A stretch of 64,000 nt of DNA from Glossina fuscipes (Eukaryota; Arthropoda; Insecta; Diptera; Glossinidae), in contig NW_023998414.1 of assembly GCF_014805625.2 (NCBI RefSeq), positions 41,915,292 to 41,979,291 of the forward strand, given 5' to 3'. The number at the start of each line of letters is the position of its first letter. The stretch's first letter is position 1. This document shows, piece after piece, positions 25,500 to 37,091 of the stretch. The notes beneath the pieces are model-generated. The model made no database searches, was not told the DNA's origin, and was given only the letters and a program-made list of their open reading frames with translations. The translations under genes were made by a program, and so were the position numbers.

Positions 25500-25640
25500 G
25501 AAATATCCCCGCCTGTAGGGGCTCTTGTGTACTGCAAGCCTTTACATGGAACCAAGATACAATTTTAATTACTTTAGGAGGAAAATAGGTAATGAACTAT
25601 GCCAGTCGGTCTTGCCCGACTGTAATATTTCAAATCCTTT
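25500..25640 (-). repeat. Dispersed fly repeat, family A, 5' terminus
   Basis: The minus strand reads ATATTACAGTCGGGCAAGAC then CGACT, matching the terminus at 4163 with few changes. Only the end portion is present. Confidence 0.6.
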
Positions 25641-26762
25641 CCAATCTTGTAAGTCAAAAGAGAGAAAGAGTTGCTCATGGAAATTGCGTTGAATTTCATT
25701 TTATTAAGTGAATCTAACATTTCAAGATAAATGCTTATTCACAATCCTTTCAAGACTGAATTAATCTTAAGAAATCTTCTTCCTGCTCGTTCAATCCATA
25801 CATCTAGGAATCGTCACAAATCAGCAAATATATTTGCACGGTTAGAGAAACCTTCTATTGTTTAGTAATCTGGGATCGATATAAAATATAATAACACTCA
25901 GGGTCAAGTTTTGATGTAAAAAGTCTTCTTCATCCAGTTATTAGATGATCTAAGTGTTTTTTTTTTGCGTCTTTTATTTTCGGTATTTAATAAAATAGGA
26001 GTTATTTAGATAAGTTAAAATGCCAGTCCAGCTCTGTCTCTCTGGCCCATGGAGATTGAGAAAAGGCTCTTTTGAAACGATATTCCAGATAGAAATAATT
26101 TTTTTAGCTTTACTCAGATGGCTTGTCAGATAACATTCCGATCGTTAGTTAACAAATTGTACTTGTTTTAGTGACGTCATTTTTGTTATTGTCTCTGAAT
26201 GTTTTTTGCGTAGCGTAATTAAAACAATTGTATCTTATAAACTATTTGTTCGGTTTACCATGAAATATTGAGATATTTCCTTTCTAAGTTGGCACTATTT
26301 AAAAATCATATCAAAAAAGCGCAGTTTTCATTGCTTACTTGCACACTGCACTAGCTAGTTATAAGTAATATCTTTATATATTCGTTAGTTAAATCTAGTT
26401 AAGAAACCTTAATCGTTTCTATTCGGTTTAGTATTATTTGTCGTGAATTTCAGTGTTTATATGCGTTTGTGTGTACGTTTTAGTAAATTTATTAAAAATT
26501 TTCTGTAGCAAATATTAACGTTTGAAATTATTATTCATTTATTTCTATTTGAAAAAAAAAAAAAAAACAGAAAATTAAAGGAAATTCATTTTAGAAGAAA
26601 GCAGCCTGTAAGTATGCAGCAGTAAATTTGTAACCTACTTTTACACTTCCGTGAAAGCAAACTGCACACCAGTTCGCACTTACGCCCCGTACATACATGT
26701 ATATGTATATGATGTACAGAAATTCAGAATAATCAAAATTTTACAAACAAACATGCACACAT

Positions 26763-26765
<3 letters not shown>

Positions 26766-26796
<31 letters not shown>
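26766..26796 (+). repeat. (AC)n microsatellite
   Basis: A CA run of about 30 bases. Confidence 0.95.
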
Positions 26797-26799
<3 letters not shown>

Positions 26800-27255
26800 T
26801 ATATGCAACTTAAGCAAAACTTTGGCATTAACATGAAAATAATACACAAACACATGCATATACGTTCGCACATATTCTTCTGTACATTAATTCATTTTGG
26901 TTATGAATAGTGAAATAGCTATAAAACACCCAAAAGTATGTTATGTTTTGTAACGTTATGTTATGTTGAAAAGAAATGAGATATCATTTAAAAAAAAATT
27001 TAAAAAACTAAAAATAAAAAAAAACTAAGAAAAATAAGAAAAGTTTTTTGTTTCTTTAAACTTTTTCGTTGCAAAATTTTAACAAAACAAAAGCAGCAAT
27101 TAATCATGCCATCGTAAGTCCATATAATATAAAAGACTGGAAGGCATTCGTTTAGTAAATTTGATCTTAAACGAGTAGAACGAAATGTGAGACCGAGGAT
27201 CTAGAAGTCTAATGCATGCATAATATTTATTTAAGAACCTCGCTCATATACTTAC

Positions 27256-27419
27256 CATAACTTTCAATCATAACACTGGTTTCGAGTAGCTCGGTGTTCG
27301 CATAGGAGGCGGTGCAATAATATCTGCCTTCCATCTCTACGCTGAGAGCTGTAATCATAAGCGCTAGACTTTCGCCAGGCAACGTTTCCGTATACATGGG
27401 CGGTTGATTGCGACCAGTT
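27256..27419 (-). CDS. Fas2: Fas2 exon: second half of Ig domain 1
   Basis: This 164-base exon completes the first Ig domain of Fasciclin 2. It begins with one base that closes the split proline codon and reads [20 protein letters not shown], then the Ig signature around the second cysteine, [14 protein letters not shown] (Cys residue 93, paired with Cys 31). The acceptor is ATATAG and the donor is GTAAGT at 27250-27255. It ends with a single G that pairs with TG of the next exon to make valine. It stands alone between introns of about 12.0 kb and 10.9 kb, so it is easy to miss by open-reading-frame length alone. Phase agreement on both sides and strong similarity to Drosophila Fas2 make the call firm. 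Confidence 0.93.
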
Positions 27420-28579
27420 CTATATTTGTTTAATTTTTTATTTCGGTTTTTGTGATGTAAAAAATTTATTACGTAAGAAGAGAAAAGGAGAAAAAAAGTA
27501 CAATATAAATTTTAATTAGTATTTGTTCAAGACTTTTGCGTTTTTCTGGTAGTTCGTTAGTAGTTGGTTGCAGTAGTAGTAATATAGTATAGTAGAGGTG
27601 ATAGTTGAGTTAGTGATGTTTGCTTGGTTTTTGGTATAGTTCTTTATATGATTTTTTTTTCTGTGTATAGCCTTTTTTTTTTGCTTTTTTTGGTTTTTTT
27701 CATTTTTTTAGGGTTTCTCTATAGTGGTTAGTTAAGGTTATTTTCTCTTCATCTACAGCTAATTCTAAAATTATTTATGTATTTATGTTTGATTCTAATC
27801 TTATTATTATTTTTTTTTTTTTTTATTATATGTAGTTATATGGTTCCAGGTGAACTTATTTCCCTGAAAAATATGATGAACAATTTTTTTCCTGAGCTTT
27901 ATTAATTAAGTGGAATTTATTTTTTTGTATTGTGGACTGCAGCGATGAATGGCGAAAGCATGCTTTTATAATTGAGTTAGTTTTTCAAATAACGTTACAC
28001 ACTTTTTGAAGATGAAGAAGCAAGTTTTCAAGGTTAAAAACAGTGTTTGCGCTTTTTACTCATTTGCTTGTTTTCCCGCAAAATTTTATATTAATTTCAA
28101 ATTTTTTCTTTAGTTTTTCGTTATAATCTTAATTCGCTTGCTCTTTAACTTTTTGTAACGTAACCTGACAGTCCCTTTTTTTTTTTACTTTCAAAAACAC
28201 ATTGCAAAGATCTCAAGGATGCATATAGCTCGAGTCATAAATAATTTTCGATATAAGTAGAAAAAAATATTATGTTTCTGTCCGCCTATTATAAGCCATT
28301 GGAAGACTATTACCAAGATAAAAAAAAAAGAATAGAACAATAAGCGTAACAATTAAAGTTACACCCATGTATGCAGTATGGAAGAACTTTGTTTCACAAT
28401 TCTTATTAAATCAGACATAATTTTATCGCATGCATAAAAAAGAAAATTTTGTTGTTGTCATCCTTGACACCCGAAGCGTGTGTTTTACACTATCGTAGCC
28501 AGAAACTTGGGATAATTATTGAAATTCTTCAAAAAAACATAGGTCGATCAAAGTTTCAAAGCTTTTGCTAGCATCGAAA

Positions 28580-28614
28580 GTTAGTTGCCCGTTGCCCGTT
28601 GCCCGTTGCCCCGT
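28580..28614 (+). repeat. Heptamer tandem repeat GTTGCCC
   Basis: Four copies of GTTGCCC (the first GTTGCCC starts near 28582). Confidence 0.9.
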
Positions 28615-29334
28615 CTAGAAAGTGAATTGGGAAAAACATAATATCGCTTTGGTTGCCATCTTCTTCATTTTGCTCAACTACTAAAAATTCTAATATTTGT
28701 GTTATATTTTTTTGCAAACCTAAACATTTTGATTATAACTAAACCTTATCTGGTTCACTTCGTTTTCAATAATGTCAATCTTCCACTGGACATACGATCT
28801 GCTTCGCTTACCTTTATCGGAAATCTGTGGTATATCGTTCAATTTTTGCGCATTTGTATATTTTTAAAGGTGGAAATGCAAGGCACTACATACGCAAATT
28901 AAGATTTACACAGGATTTAAACGCTGTTATTCGGGACCATAACATAAAAAATAGAAATACCATGACATGTTAACATTATGGAAATTTGTGTGTATTGTCT
29001 GTCTCAGCTTTTAGCTAATAGACTTTAACCAGTTGAAAAGTTAAATGATGTGGTATCCATGTGGTAAATGCTGTCTACTGCAAATTTTATTTTCCCATAC
29101 GAACACAAATATTTATTCCTCATTCGTTTGATTTATCCCATTCCAAAATGGCCGTATAGTCTGCTAGTCCACTTGAAAATGTCTTTATTTGAAAATATTT
29201 TATATCGCATGATAGAATTTTCTTGCTTATCTCAAAATTGTAAACAATTGCTAGCATACTTTTAGTTGAGATGCTTTAAACAAATTGAATGCCTACATAT
29301 GTCTATTTCAATTATTTTGTTTCATTTTAGTCCT

Positions 29335-29660
29335 ATTTACTTTTATACCAAATACCGAGAAATTGGGGGATGAGTTCATTTTTTTGAAAAGTTTGCAACA
29401 TCTACAAACTAGGCCATAGGATCCTATGCAGCGCATGTAAGTACATTCTTGATTACTGTCAAATTCTGAATCGATTGCATTATTTGTTCATCTATCTGTC
29501 TTTTGGCGATAAACTGTTTTTTGTCGGGAAGATATTTACATCAAATATGGGGAAAACTCTGAGAGTTCTTCTATGCAATGTAATGCTGAAAATGGGCTAA
29601 ATAGGCCAAAGGACATGAGTGTAATATAATATAAAGTGAGAGCATCTCTGTCTTTAAAAG
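29335..29660 (+). repeat. Dispersed fly repeat, family B, single unit
   Basis: ATTCTTGATTACTGTCAAAT, TCTGAATCGATTGCATT and CTGAAAATGGGCTAAATAGG match family B (compare CTGAAAATGGGTCAAATC at 17338). A matching terminal segment lies at 30262-30315 and may be the far end of the same copy, separated by unrelated sequence. Confidence 0.58.
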
Positions 29661-30261
29661 CAAAAAGAAACGAAAATTGGATTTTTTCTTCTTTGATTGC
29701 ATATAAATTATTGCGATTTTTTTTTGGTGAAATAGGACTGCATTTGAATGAAGACTTTTGTAATATTTTTTTGCCTTTTCGTTGGTAATTCCGCTCATCA
29801 AAAAGAATTTGTCAATAGTGACGACTATCGAATAGCCAAGTTGTTAAGAAGCGCGACTATCAAGTCGACATGAGGTCAATGACCCAGTGCTGTCGGGCAT
29901 ACTTTAATTACGATTAAAATAGTGTGGTCACGTAGCTGTAGTGAGTGCTTGGTGAGTGGATAAAGATGCAACACTTGCTGATGCAGCATATACTCCCTAG
30001 GTTGTGGCCAATCGCTACACATCTTACACATATAGGAGATTGGTCGTAAAGAAAAAAAAAAAAAAAGAACACATACAGAGTTTGGATTTTTTCCTTGCCT
30101 TGAGAATAACAAAGGCAGCGTCAATGACATCACTGTAATCGAAAACTCTTGACGAGGAAAAATAGCATTGATATGAATAATTTTCGCATATATTCTATCG
30201 GGATGGACAATGTTGTCGAAGTTTGTTTGTTTTATGTGTCTTTTTTCTTTTTGAAAGTAAA

Positions 30262-30315
30262 AGTGGCGGGTATTCAAAATTCAGTCACAACTAAGTATAA
30301 TTTTCTTACTTGTTT
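30262..30315 (+). repeat. Family B repeat, terminal segment
   Basis: ATTCAGTCACAACTAAGTAT then AATTTTCTTACTTGTTTT is nearly the same as the end at 33250-33292. Confidence 0.6.
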
Positions 30316-31378
30316 TATTTGGTTTTCTCCTATTTTATTGTTCTTATTTTTTCTTAAAATATATATGTAGGCTCAAGGCCTAGACAGCATCTTAGTTGTC
30401 TGCCTTTATTTAAATGCAAACATTCCTCTGTTGTCTCTGATGCAATCAGTTTTGCTAAATGCATCTTTTGTCTATTTATTTAAAATAAAAACCCAACAAT
30501 TTCTTGTATATTTTATGGCATTTGTTTTTAAATAACATTTAATGCATATTTTTTGGGTCTTTCAAATTTTCAAAAACAAAGTAAGCATGATATATAATCC
30601 CCAGTATTATTTACTTGTGACAATTTAGTATTTCTTGTACGTTTTTTCCTTCAATAAAACATAAAAGTTTTTGTCAAATTTCAAAGCATAACTTTAACAT
30701 TGTTATACTTAACAAGGATTATAAGTATACTAAATAGGGAAATAGAAGGCAAAAATGAAGAAAAACAAACTCGGTTTTCAACGAATTATTCGATGCGTAC
30801 TTTCGCTGAGCATTTTTGAAAACAAATGAAATAAAAAATATATTAAAAACTCGTGTGTGTAGTGAATTTAAGAAATGGATATTTTAGAATATCATAATTA
30901 GTTACGCCCTTCGTTCATTTAACGCGATTTTAAGTTTTGCTTTTTGTCCCTTTTAAATTGCTCTGGAGATAATAGTGATTTATAAAGAAGAAGAGGTAAA
31001 AGAAGAAGATGAACAAGAACAAGAAGAAGAAGATTCATTTACAAATCCCAAATCACCTTTCTATATTTGCGGAAGTAACTATGTACGTATTCAGTGACAA
31101 AATGAATATATCTTTGTTGGCGGATATGACAATGAAATGCAAAAAAATAAAAAGCAAAATAATCTATGGTTTCAGCAAAATGTTTTTTAGGATGTTTTTG
31201 TTACTTATTTTTTGTTTTATTTTTTTTTTTGGGGCGGCGTTAAATAAAAATTGTAAATTATATTTTATTTAAAATCTAACTTTTTTTAGAACCTTATAAA
31301 ACAAATCTATGCAAATGCAAACCTAAATTTCTGGCATATGTTATAAAACCGGCATGTTTGGTTATCTGATCTAAAATG

Positions 31379-31416
<38 letters not shown>

Positions 31417-32364
31417 GCAAAGGGGAGCTCATATAACAGATTTACGTGGTCATTGGTTTTGTGTTCTGTATAGTCGGCGGGCGAAAAAAAACTACGTTTT
31501 AAATTTACTTTGTTTTTTTTTTTTTGTTTTCGACGTATTTACTTAGGTTACGTTCTACCGTTAGTTGAGCGTCAATTTGTTGTTTTTGTATACCGCTGAT
31601 AATTTTTTTTTTATTTTTAGCTGATAAACATAGGACAACACGCTTGCTTTTTTCGCCATTTGCCGCAAAATCAGTTTTGTAAAGAGCTTGCTGCGAAGGG
31701 AAAAGGCAAAAAGAGAAATTGTGTCATATTTGATGCCAAAAACATCAGTAAAGAGAAGCATTTCTTTTTTTTTTTATGTTAACTTGTTCTTGGTTGAAGT
31801 ATCCTTTCGGTAGATTTAGCAAATGTTTGCTTTAAAAGTTACATAAAGGTTTTTTTGCTTCATGTTGCTGCAGTAGATTAAATTGGTTGTCAAGTCTTTT
31901 TTTTTTGCTTTTTTGCTTTTTTTTTTTTTTTTTTTGCTAAAATTATTATGTAGGTTAGAGAAGAGAGCGAGAGAGAGAGAGAGAGAGAGAGCGTAATTGC
32001 TCTACAAAAATGACTAGACTAAACAACTTTGCGGACATGTTTTGGACGCATCAATCTGAAAATGGAAAGTTTTTGGAAAACAATGCTTTTCCTTTTTTCT
32101 CCTGTCTTGTTAAGGAAAGTAAGAAACTTTATTAATTTCCCGGACTTTCTAAGTAGGTAGGTTCCTGAATTGAAAAGATTTGAGAAGATAATGAAAATGA
32201 GAAAAAGCCATATGGAGTAAGTGAACACAGTGTTTTAAATTTTGCATTAGATGCATTACACCTGAAAGTATGCTTTAAATTGTTAATGCTTAAAATGACT
32301 TAAAGGCTAACGTTTTAAAAACGCACTTAATCAATACAAAAACCATTTTAATGGGTAACTAATC

Positions 32365-33292
32365 CTGTATGGGTATATTTTGTCAGCTTGAAGGTCAAAA
32401 GAGTGCATATATATATATACGTATATGTATATATATTTTTTTGTACTCATCACCAAAGGATATATGTGGTGACAAAAGCTTTAGAGGCCCCACGAAGTAT
32501 ATATAATATATTCTTGATCAGCATTAAATTCTCAATCGATTTAAACATGTTCGTCTGTCCGGTTGTCCGTCAATTCCCCTGCGTTATATCCGTTGTAAAC
32601 ATTCTACTGGCTGTAGAACGAAGCTATCGACTTCAATTTTGGCATAAACATCGGTATGGAAAATGCATAAAGCACACGCTGGCCGTATTACTTAAAGTGA
32701 GATTGCCTCGGTTTTTCAAAACAAATAAAAAATCGGTCTTGGGATCATTACATAAAAAACAATAGCAGATAAATCTACAAAAATATGAACGTACATTCTA
32801 TGGGCGATGTTGTACGAAAAACTGATCGCGCCTACACAAGTTATAGTCTCTGAAGATTTAATTTTTATTTCAAATTTCTTAATATACCAAAAAGTATTTA
32901 AATTCTTCGCTACTTTCAAATTCTAAGTGCTCCTAAGCATGTCTGTTTGTTCGTCTGTCCATCTGTCCGTTTGTATAACTATAGTTGCAGTGAACATTGT
33001 CTCGTTCGCAAAAGTGGGCAAGTGGAAAAGGATACGCATACAATCTGCACACTCATATCCAGCAAAAGTAATCAACACTTTTGCTTTTCGCGTTGTTTGC
33101 TTGTTGTACACTAAATAAATTTCTACACTTTTATGCTGAAAATAGCAAAAAATCCGCTTTGCGCCCCCAATAATATTGAATACATTAGAGTTAATTTAGT
33201 TCTTTTTCTCTTTTTTAATCCTCTTTAGGATAACGATGATCGGTATAAAAGATTCAGTCACGATTGAATATAATTTTCTTACTTGTTTTTGC
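32365..33292 (+). repeat. Dispersed fly repeat, family B, two tandem units
   Basis: ATGTTCGTCTGTCCGGTTGT at 32547 and ATGTCTGTTTGTTCGTCTGT at 32939 mark units about 392 bases apart. CAGATAAATCTACAAAAATA lies between them. The end, GATTCAGTCACGATTGAATA then TAATTTTCTTACTTG, recurs at 30275-30315. Confidence 0.68.
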
Positions 33293-35356
33293 TTTCAATC
33301 GTCATTTAAAACTAAAATAGTCTTCTTGCGTTATTAAAATATTACATCATAGTTGTTATATAATTTTCTGCTTCATTTAATCATTATGCGCAATTTTCAT
33401 GCCAGAAATATTTTGTAAAAATTCTATAGAATAATTCTATGTTACTTTCAAGAAATAAAATGTAATTCACAACTGATTAGATATGATGATTTAAAAGAGA
33501 AATGTTGTGCAGAATTAATGAAAAAGAAATTGTTTTCATTATAATTTATAATTCATAAATTAATAATTATGAAAGCGAAGTAAACATTTTTTCATTAACT
33601 TAAATTAATCTATCAAATTAATAAGTTTGTCAATAATAATTAACTCTATTTGTAATATCATAGTTTCATTCATTATCTGTGATAATTAATGTCATTTTTT
33701 TGCTTTCTCTGTTTGCTTCCTCAATAAGCTTAAACAGGGATAGAGGTTACAAGTATGTAATATGTCGTGTACTGTATAACTGCATGTGTGCTAGCATGAT
33801 GATAATAATTAATTCAATTCCTATTGATTTTAGTCAAATTAGTCCGATCGTCTTTGTTTATCGACGCAAATTTATATACAATATACACAATATATATATG
33901 TATAATTTTGACTATGCTTTGGCAAGCTTATCATAATCATTCGATGAATTGCGATACTTTTACATATGCTTAAGTAGAATAATAATAATGAAGAGATAAA
34001 TAAGGAACAAAACATTGCGTAATTAATTAAAAGCATACATGAACGGTATATTCAATGTAAGGCGAATCACTATCACAAATAAAATACATTATTATAGGTG
34101 GGTGTGTAGAGTTAATAAAATCGAGGCTTAGCGAAATAATAATTCAATATCAATATATGTTAATGGCTCGATTTAGAAAAGTGACAAAAATGAAGAGGCT
34201 CTCTTGGGTATATATTTGTTTGCCACCATACGATAAGTATATCTAGTATGCCCCCGTAACTTTGCTTGTAAGCATGAAGACACTTTTCTGTTTTTTAGGC
34301 AAATCGCTTTAGATTTGCTTTAGAATGTTAACTGATTTTCTTTCTTTTTTTTTTTTTTTTGATAATGAAAATTGCATATTAAATTATTCATTAGTGTATG
34401 TAAATTATTTTTATTCCCTATCGCTGGTTGCATCACTTTTCTAATTAATCAAACCCGTTAAGGCAGTCAAAATAAATAATTTAATTGAGATATCAGCTAA
34501 TTGCAGGCCTTGCTATTTTTAATCACAACTAATTGAAAGAATATATATATATGTATGCATATGTTTGTATAATTAAATAGAAATTCTTTTTTAAATTCTT
34601 ATGCTTATTAAAAGATTAAGTGAAATTAAAATTATTATAACAATATATAAAAATGTTCATTTCGCAATAATTGAAAGAAATTTAAAAAATTCTTTGCCTA
34701 AAATTATTTCACAAAACGTTACAAATTTTTCATTTCTTCTTTGTTATTGTTTATTCACTCTTTTGCGTTTTGTTAACAATTTAGACTCATCAAACAACTA
34801 AAGAAGTAACAACTAAGAAATATATATATCCGTTCAGGATAGTATCTTTAATACCGAACATCTAAAATCGGTATGCTGCAAATGCAGTAAACAGTAAATA
34901 TGGACGCCTTAGTTAGCACATCGTGACGATATCTTGCACTTTAGTGCATCCTAGAAGTACTTATATCATGTTTTATTGCAATATCGGTTATAAGGTCTGA
35001 ATTAATATATATATTTTTTTTAATTTTTTCGTATTCCATGACGGATTGCAATCGTTTTCTTTACAATTTTATATGAATCTTGCAAGTTGCATATGCGCTG
35101 ACTGTTAATAGTAATATCATCTTTTTTTATAGGTATAGTGGCCTACTTTGCATTATACATCATACCCATTCTGGTATTTCGCTTGTTACCATTAACTAAG
35201 AATGTATATCTCAACGTTTAACTTACTAGGTGAACGTTTCAAAAAGAAATGGCAAAAAAATACAGATACGAATAAAAATTTAAGCGGACAGATGAACAAA
35301 TGCACCGACGCAATTAGCTAAAAAATCACCTAAGATCTCTAAGATACTAATCAGGA

Positions 35357-35393
<37 letters not shown>

Positions 35394-36614
35394 CTTTATG
35401 ATATCTCGGATGCGCATTTCGGAACGTTACATAAAGAAGAACAAATCTGATATTCCGTTACTTGTTCGATGGTGAGTGAGTAAAAACTAAAAAATAAAAA
35501 GAAGAAAGCAATGATTATGTTGTTGTTTTTGTAGTGGTTTTTGATAGAAACCATGATTTACTGGGCAGCAACATAGACATGATTGTTTGGTTAGTGTGGT
35601 AGTAGACGGTGGCGTTGGCTATGATGGCGACTAGCGACTTACGACTTGCGACTGGCTGACAACGCGGCGAGCCGCCTAAAAACTGACTATACCGTTGTAC
35701 ATTTTTTTGGAGAGAAGTTTATCATCACAAGCATTTTCTGGTAACAAAGCATATTTTCGCTTGGCTGCTTTCAACAACTACAAACAAGCAACGAATACCA
35801 ACCAACAACTATAACAATGTAGTAAATTTCATTAGCAGCATCGGCAATCTAGTTTCTCAAGTGCTTCTTAGTGCGAAAGTACAAAGTACAAAGCGTAGAG
35901 GGAAAGTTGTTATTTAAATACTGTTACACCACTAATCTCTTCAAAAGGGAGATTTCTCACTGATTTGCTTAAAATTAAGTTATAACAAAGTTTTAAAAAA
36001 GAAAAGCACAAAATTTTCCTTGTTTTCAAAAAAAAAAAAAAAAAAACCAGGGAAATGAAATATTTCTTTTTTCCAAAGTTGCATTTGAAAATTAAAACAA
36101 CAATCTTGCATTGAGTACTCATAAGAGGTTTTTTTTTTTTTTTTTTTTTGAGTTGTGTAACGTCATATGTATTAATAAAACATACTTTTAGGAAATAATT
36201 TGATGCTTATGGAGAAAAAAGGAGAAAAGAGGAGAAAATGGTTTTTAGTTGGAACCATAATTAAACATATTCTTGCAATTCAATCAACATTCTGGGCATC
36301 GTAAATGTTTATTGGTTAGGCAACCAACTAATTGACTTCAATTCGATTTGATATCGTTCCCGATATTCTCATGTGATCTTTTGCCTGCTTGCTAATGAAA
36401 CTGTACCTTGACATCACTGAAGAGTGCTTCGGCTTTCTAGAATTTCAAGTCCTGCATAGACAAGATTCGCTCGATCTTATGTACAGCCGTTGCGGCTTGG
36501 CATATAATAACCTGCGACATTTTATGTGCCTTAGGTCGAATCTGATCTATGGCGACGAACATCGCCCGAAATGATTTTCGTCTTTTCATCTAGCACTAGC
36601 TTTAGCCAATTGCA

Positions 36615-36661
36615 TAGCGGATAGTCTTCCTTAGGCAAAGGGTCTCGACTAACAACTCATT
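36615..36661 (+). mobile_element. SINE head fragment, separated from its body
   Basis: GTCTCGACTAACAACTCA here matches ATCTCGACTAGCAAGTCA in the SINE at 51.4 kb. The 5' boundary is uncertain because similarity upstream of GGCAAAGG is weak. Confidence 0.5.
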
Positions 36662-36950
36662 CGCAATGAGTACGGAAGAAATCGCTTTACTACTTACTGG
36701 AAGCAATGTGCAGGACAGTGGCAATCGTAAAGATACATGAAATGGTACATGGCATGGTACGTAAACTACAGGAATTAAGCAGAAGCGACCCACATTTAGT
36801 CATGGGCGTCTACAAGGGCCTTAGTTTCCTCAGGTACCATCTGGAAAAGATGGATATATCCGATACCGATTCATGCAGATTCTGTCAAGCGGCGAGGGAG
36901 ACGTTCCATCATATTCTATGTAAATGTGAGGCCAATTAATAATAATAACA
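36662..36950 (+). mobile_element. 5'-truncated non-LTR retrotransposon (LINE) 3' end
   Basis: The open frame at 36706-36939 reads LQELSRSDPHLVMGVYKGLS, then FLRYHLEKMDISDTDSCRFC and ETFHHILCKCEAN before a stop. The CxxC...HxxxxC zinc-knuckle-like C-terminus after RYHL is typical of LINE ORF2 proteins in the Jockey/I/R1/LOA groups of insects. Only the extreme C-terminus is present, followed by (AAT)n, so this is a 5'-truncated copy. It sits between two parts of a SINE. The exact clade cannot be assigned from this piece. Confidence 0.75.
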
Positions 36951-37091
36951 ACAATTCGTTGGTCATGGGATCGAACCTTAAGTGCGGTAGTGTTTTCGAT
37001 AAAGTCGATAGTCTTAGATACTAGTGTTTTAAGACTTTGATCTTGGACTTGATTTTACTGGCTAGAATCTTAAAAATAATAATAATAACAA
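36951..37091 (+). mobile_element. SINE copy, B-box, body and tail portion
   Basis: The same family as the 51.4 kb SINE. It has GGTCATGGGATCGAACCTTA (B-box region), AAGTGCGGTAG, CGATAGTCTTAGATACTAGT, ACTGGCTAGAAT and an AATAATAATAA tail. The expected head, CTCGACTAACAACTCA, lies about 290 bases away at 36644-36659, before a LINE fragment. Confidence 0.78.

Larger units (their letters stand above)
16406..27255 (-). other. Fas2: Fas2 intron, 10.85 kb
   Basis: It lies between the Ig1 and Ig2 exons. It holds a tandem-unit dispersed repeat at 17.2-17.8 kb with a mariner remnant beside or within it, further dispersed repeat copies at 21.4, 22.6 and 25.5 kb, and TTTC, TC, AT and AC microsatellites. 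No nested gene could be supported. The longer open frames are in AT-rich or repeat sequence. Confidence 0.85.
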
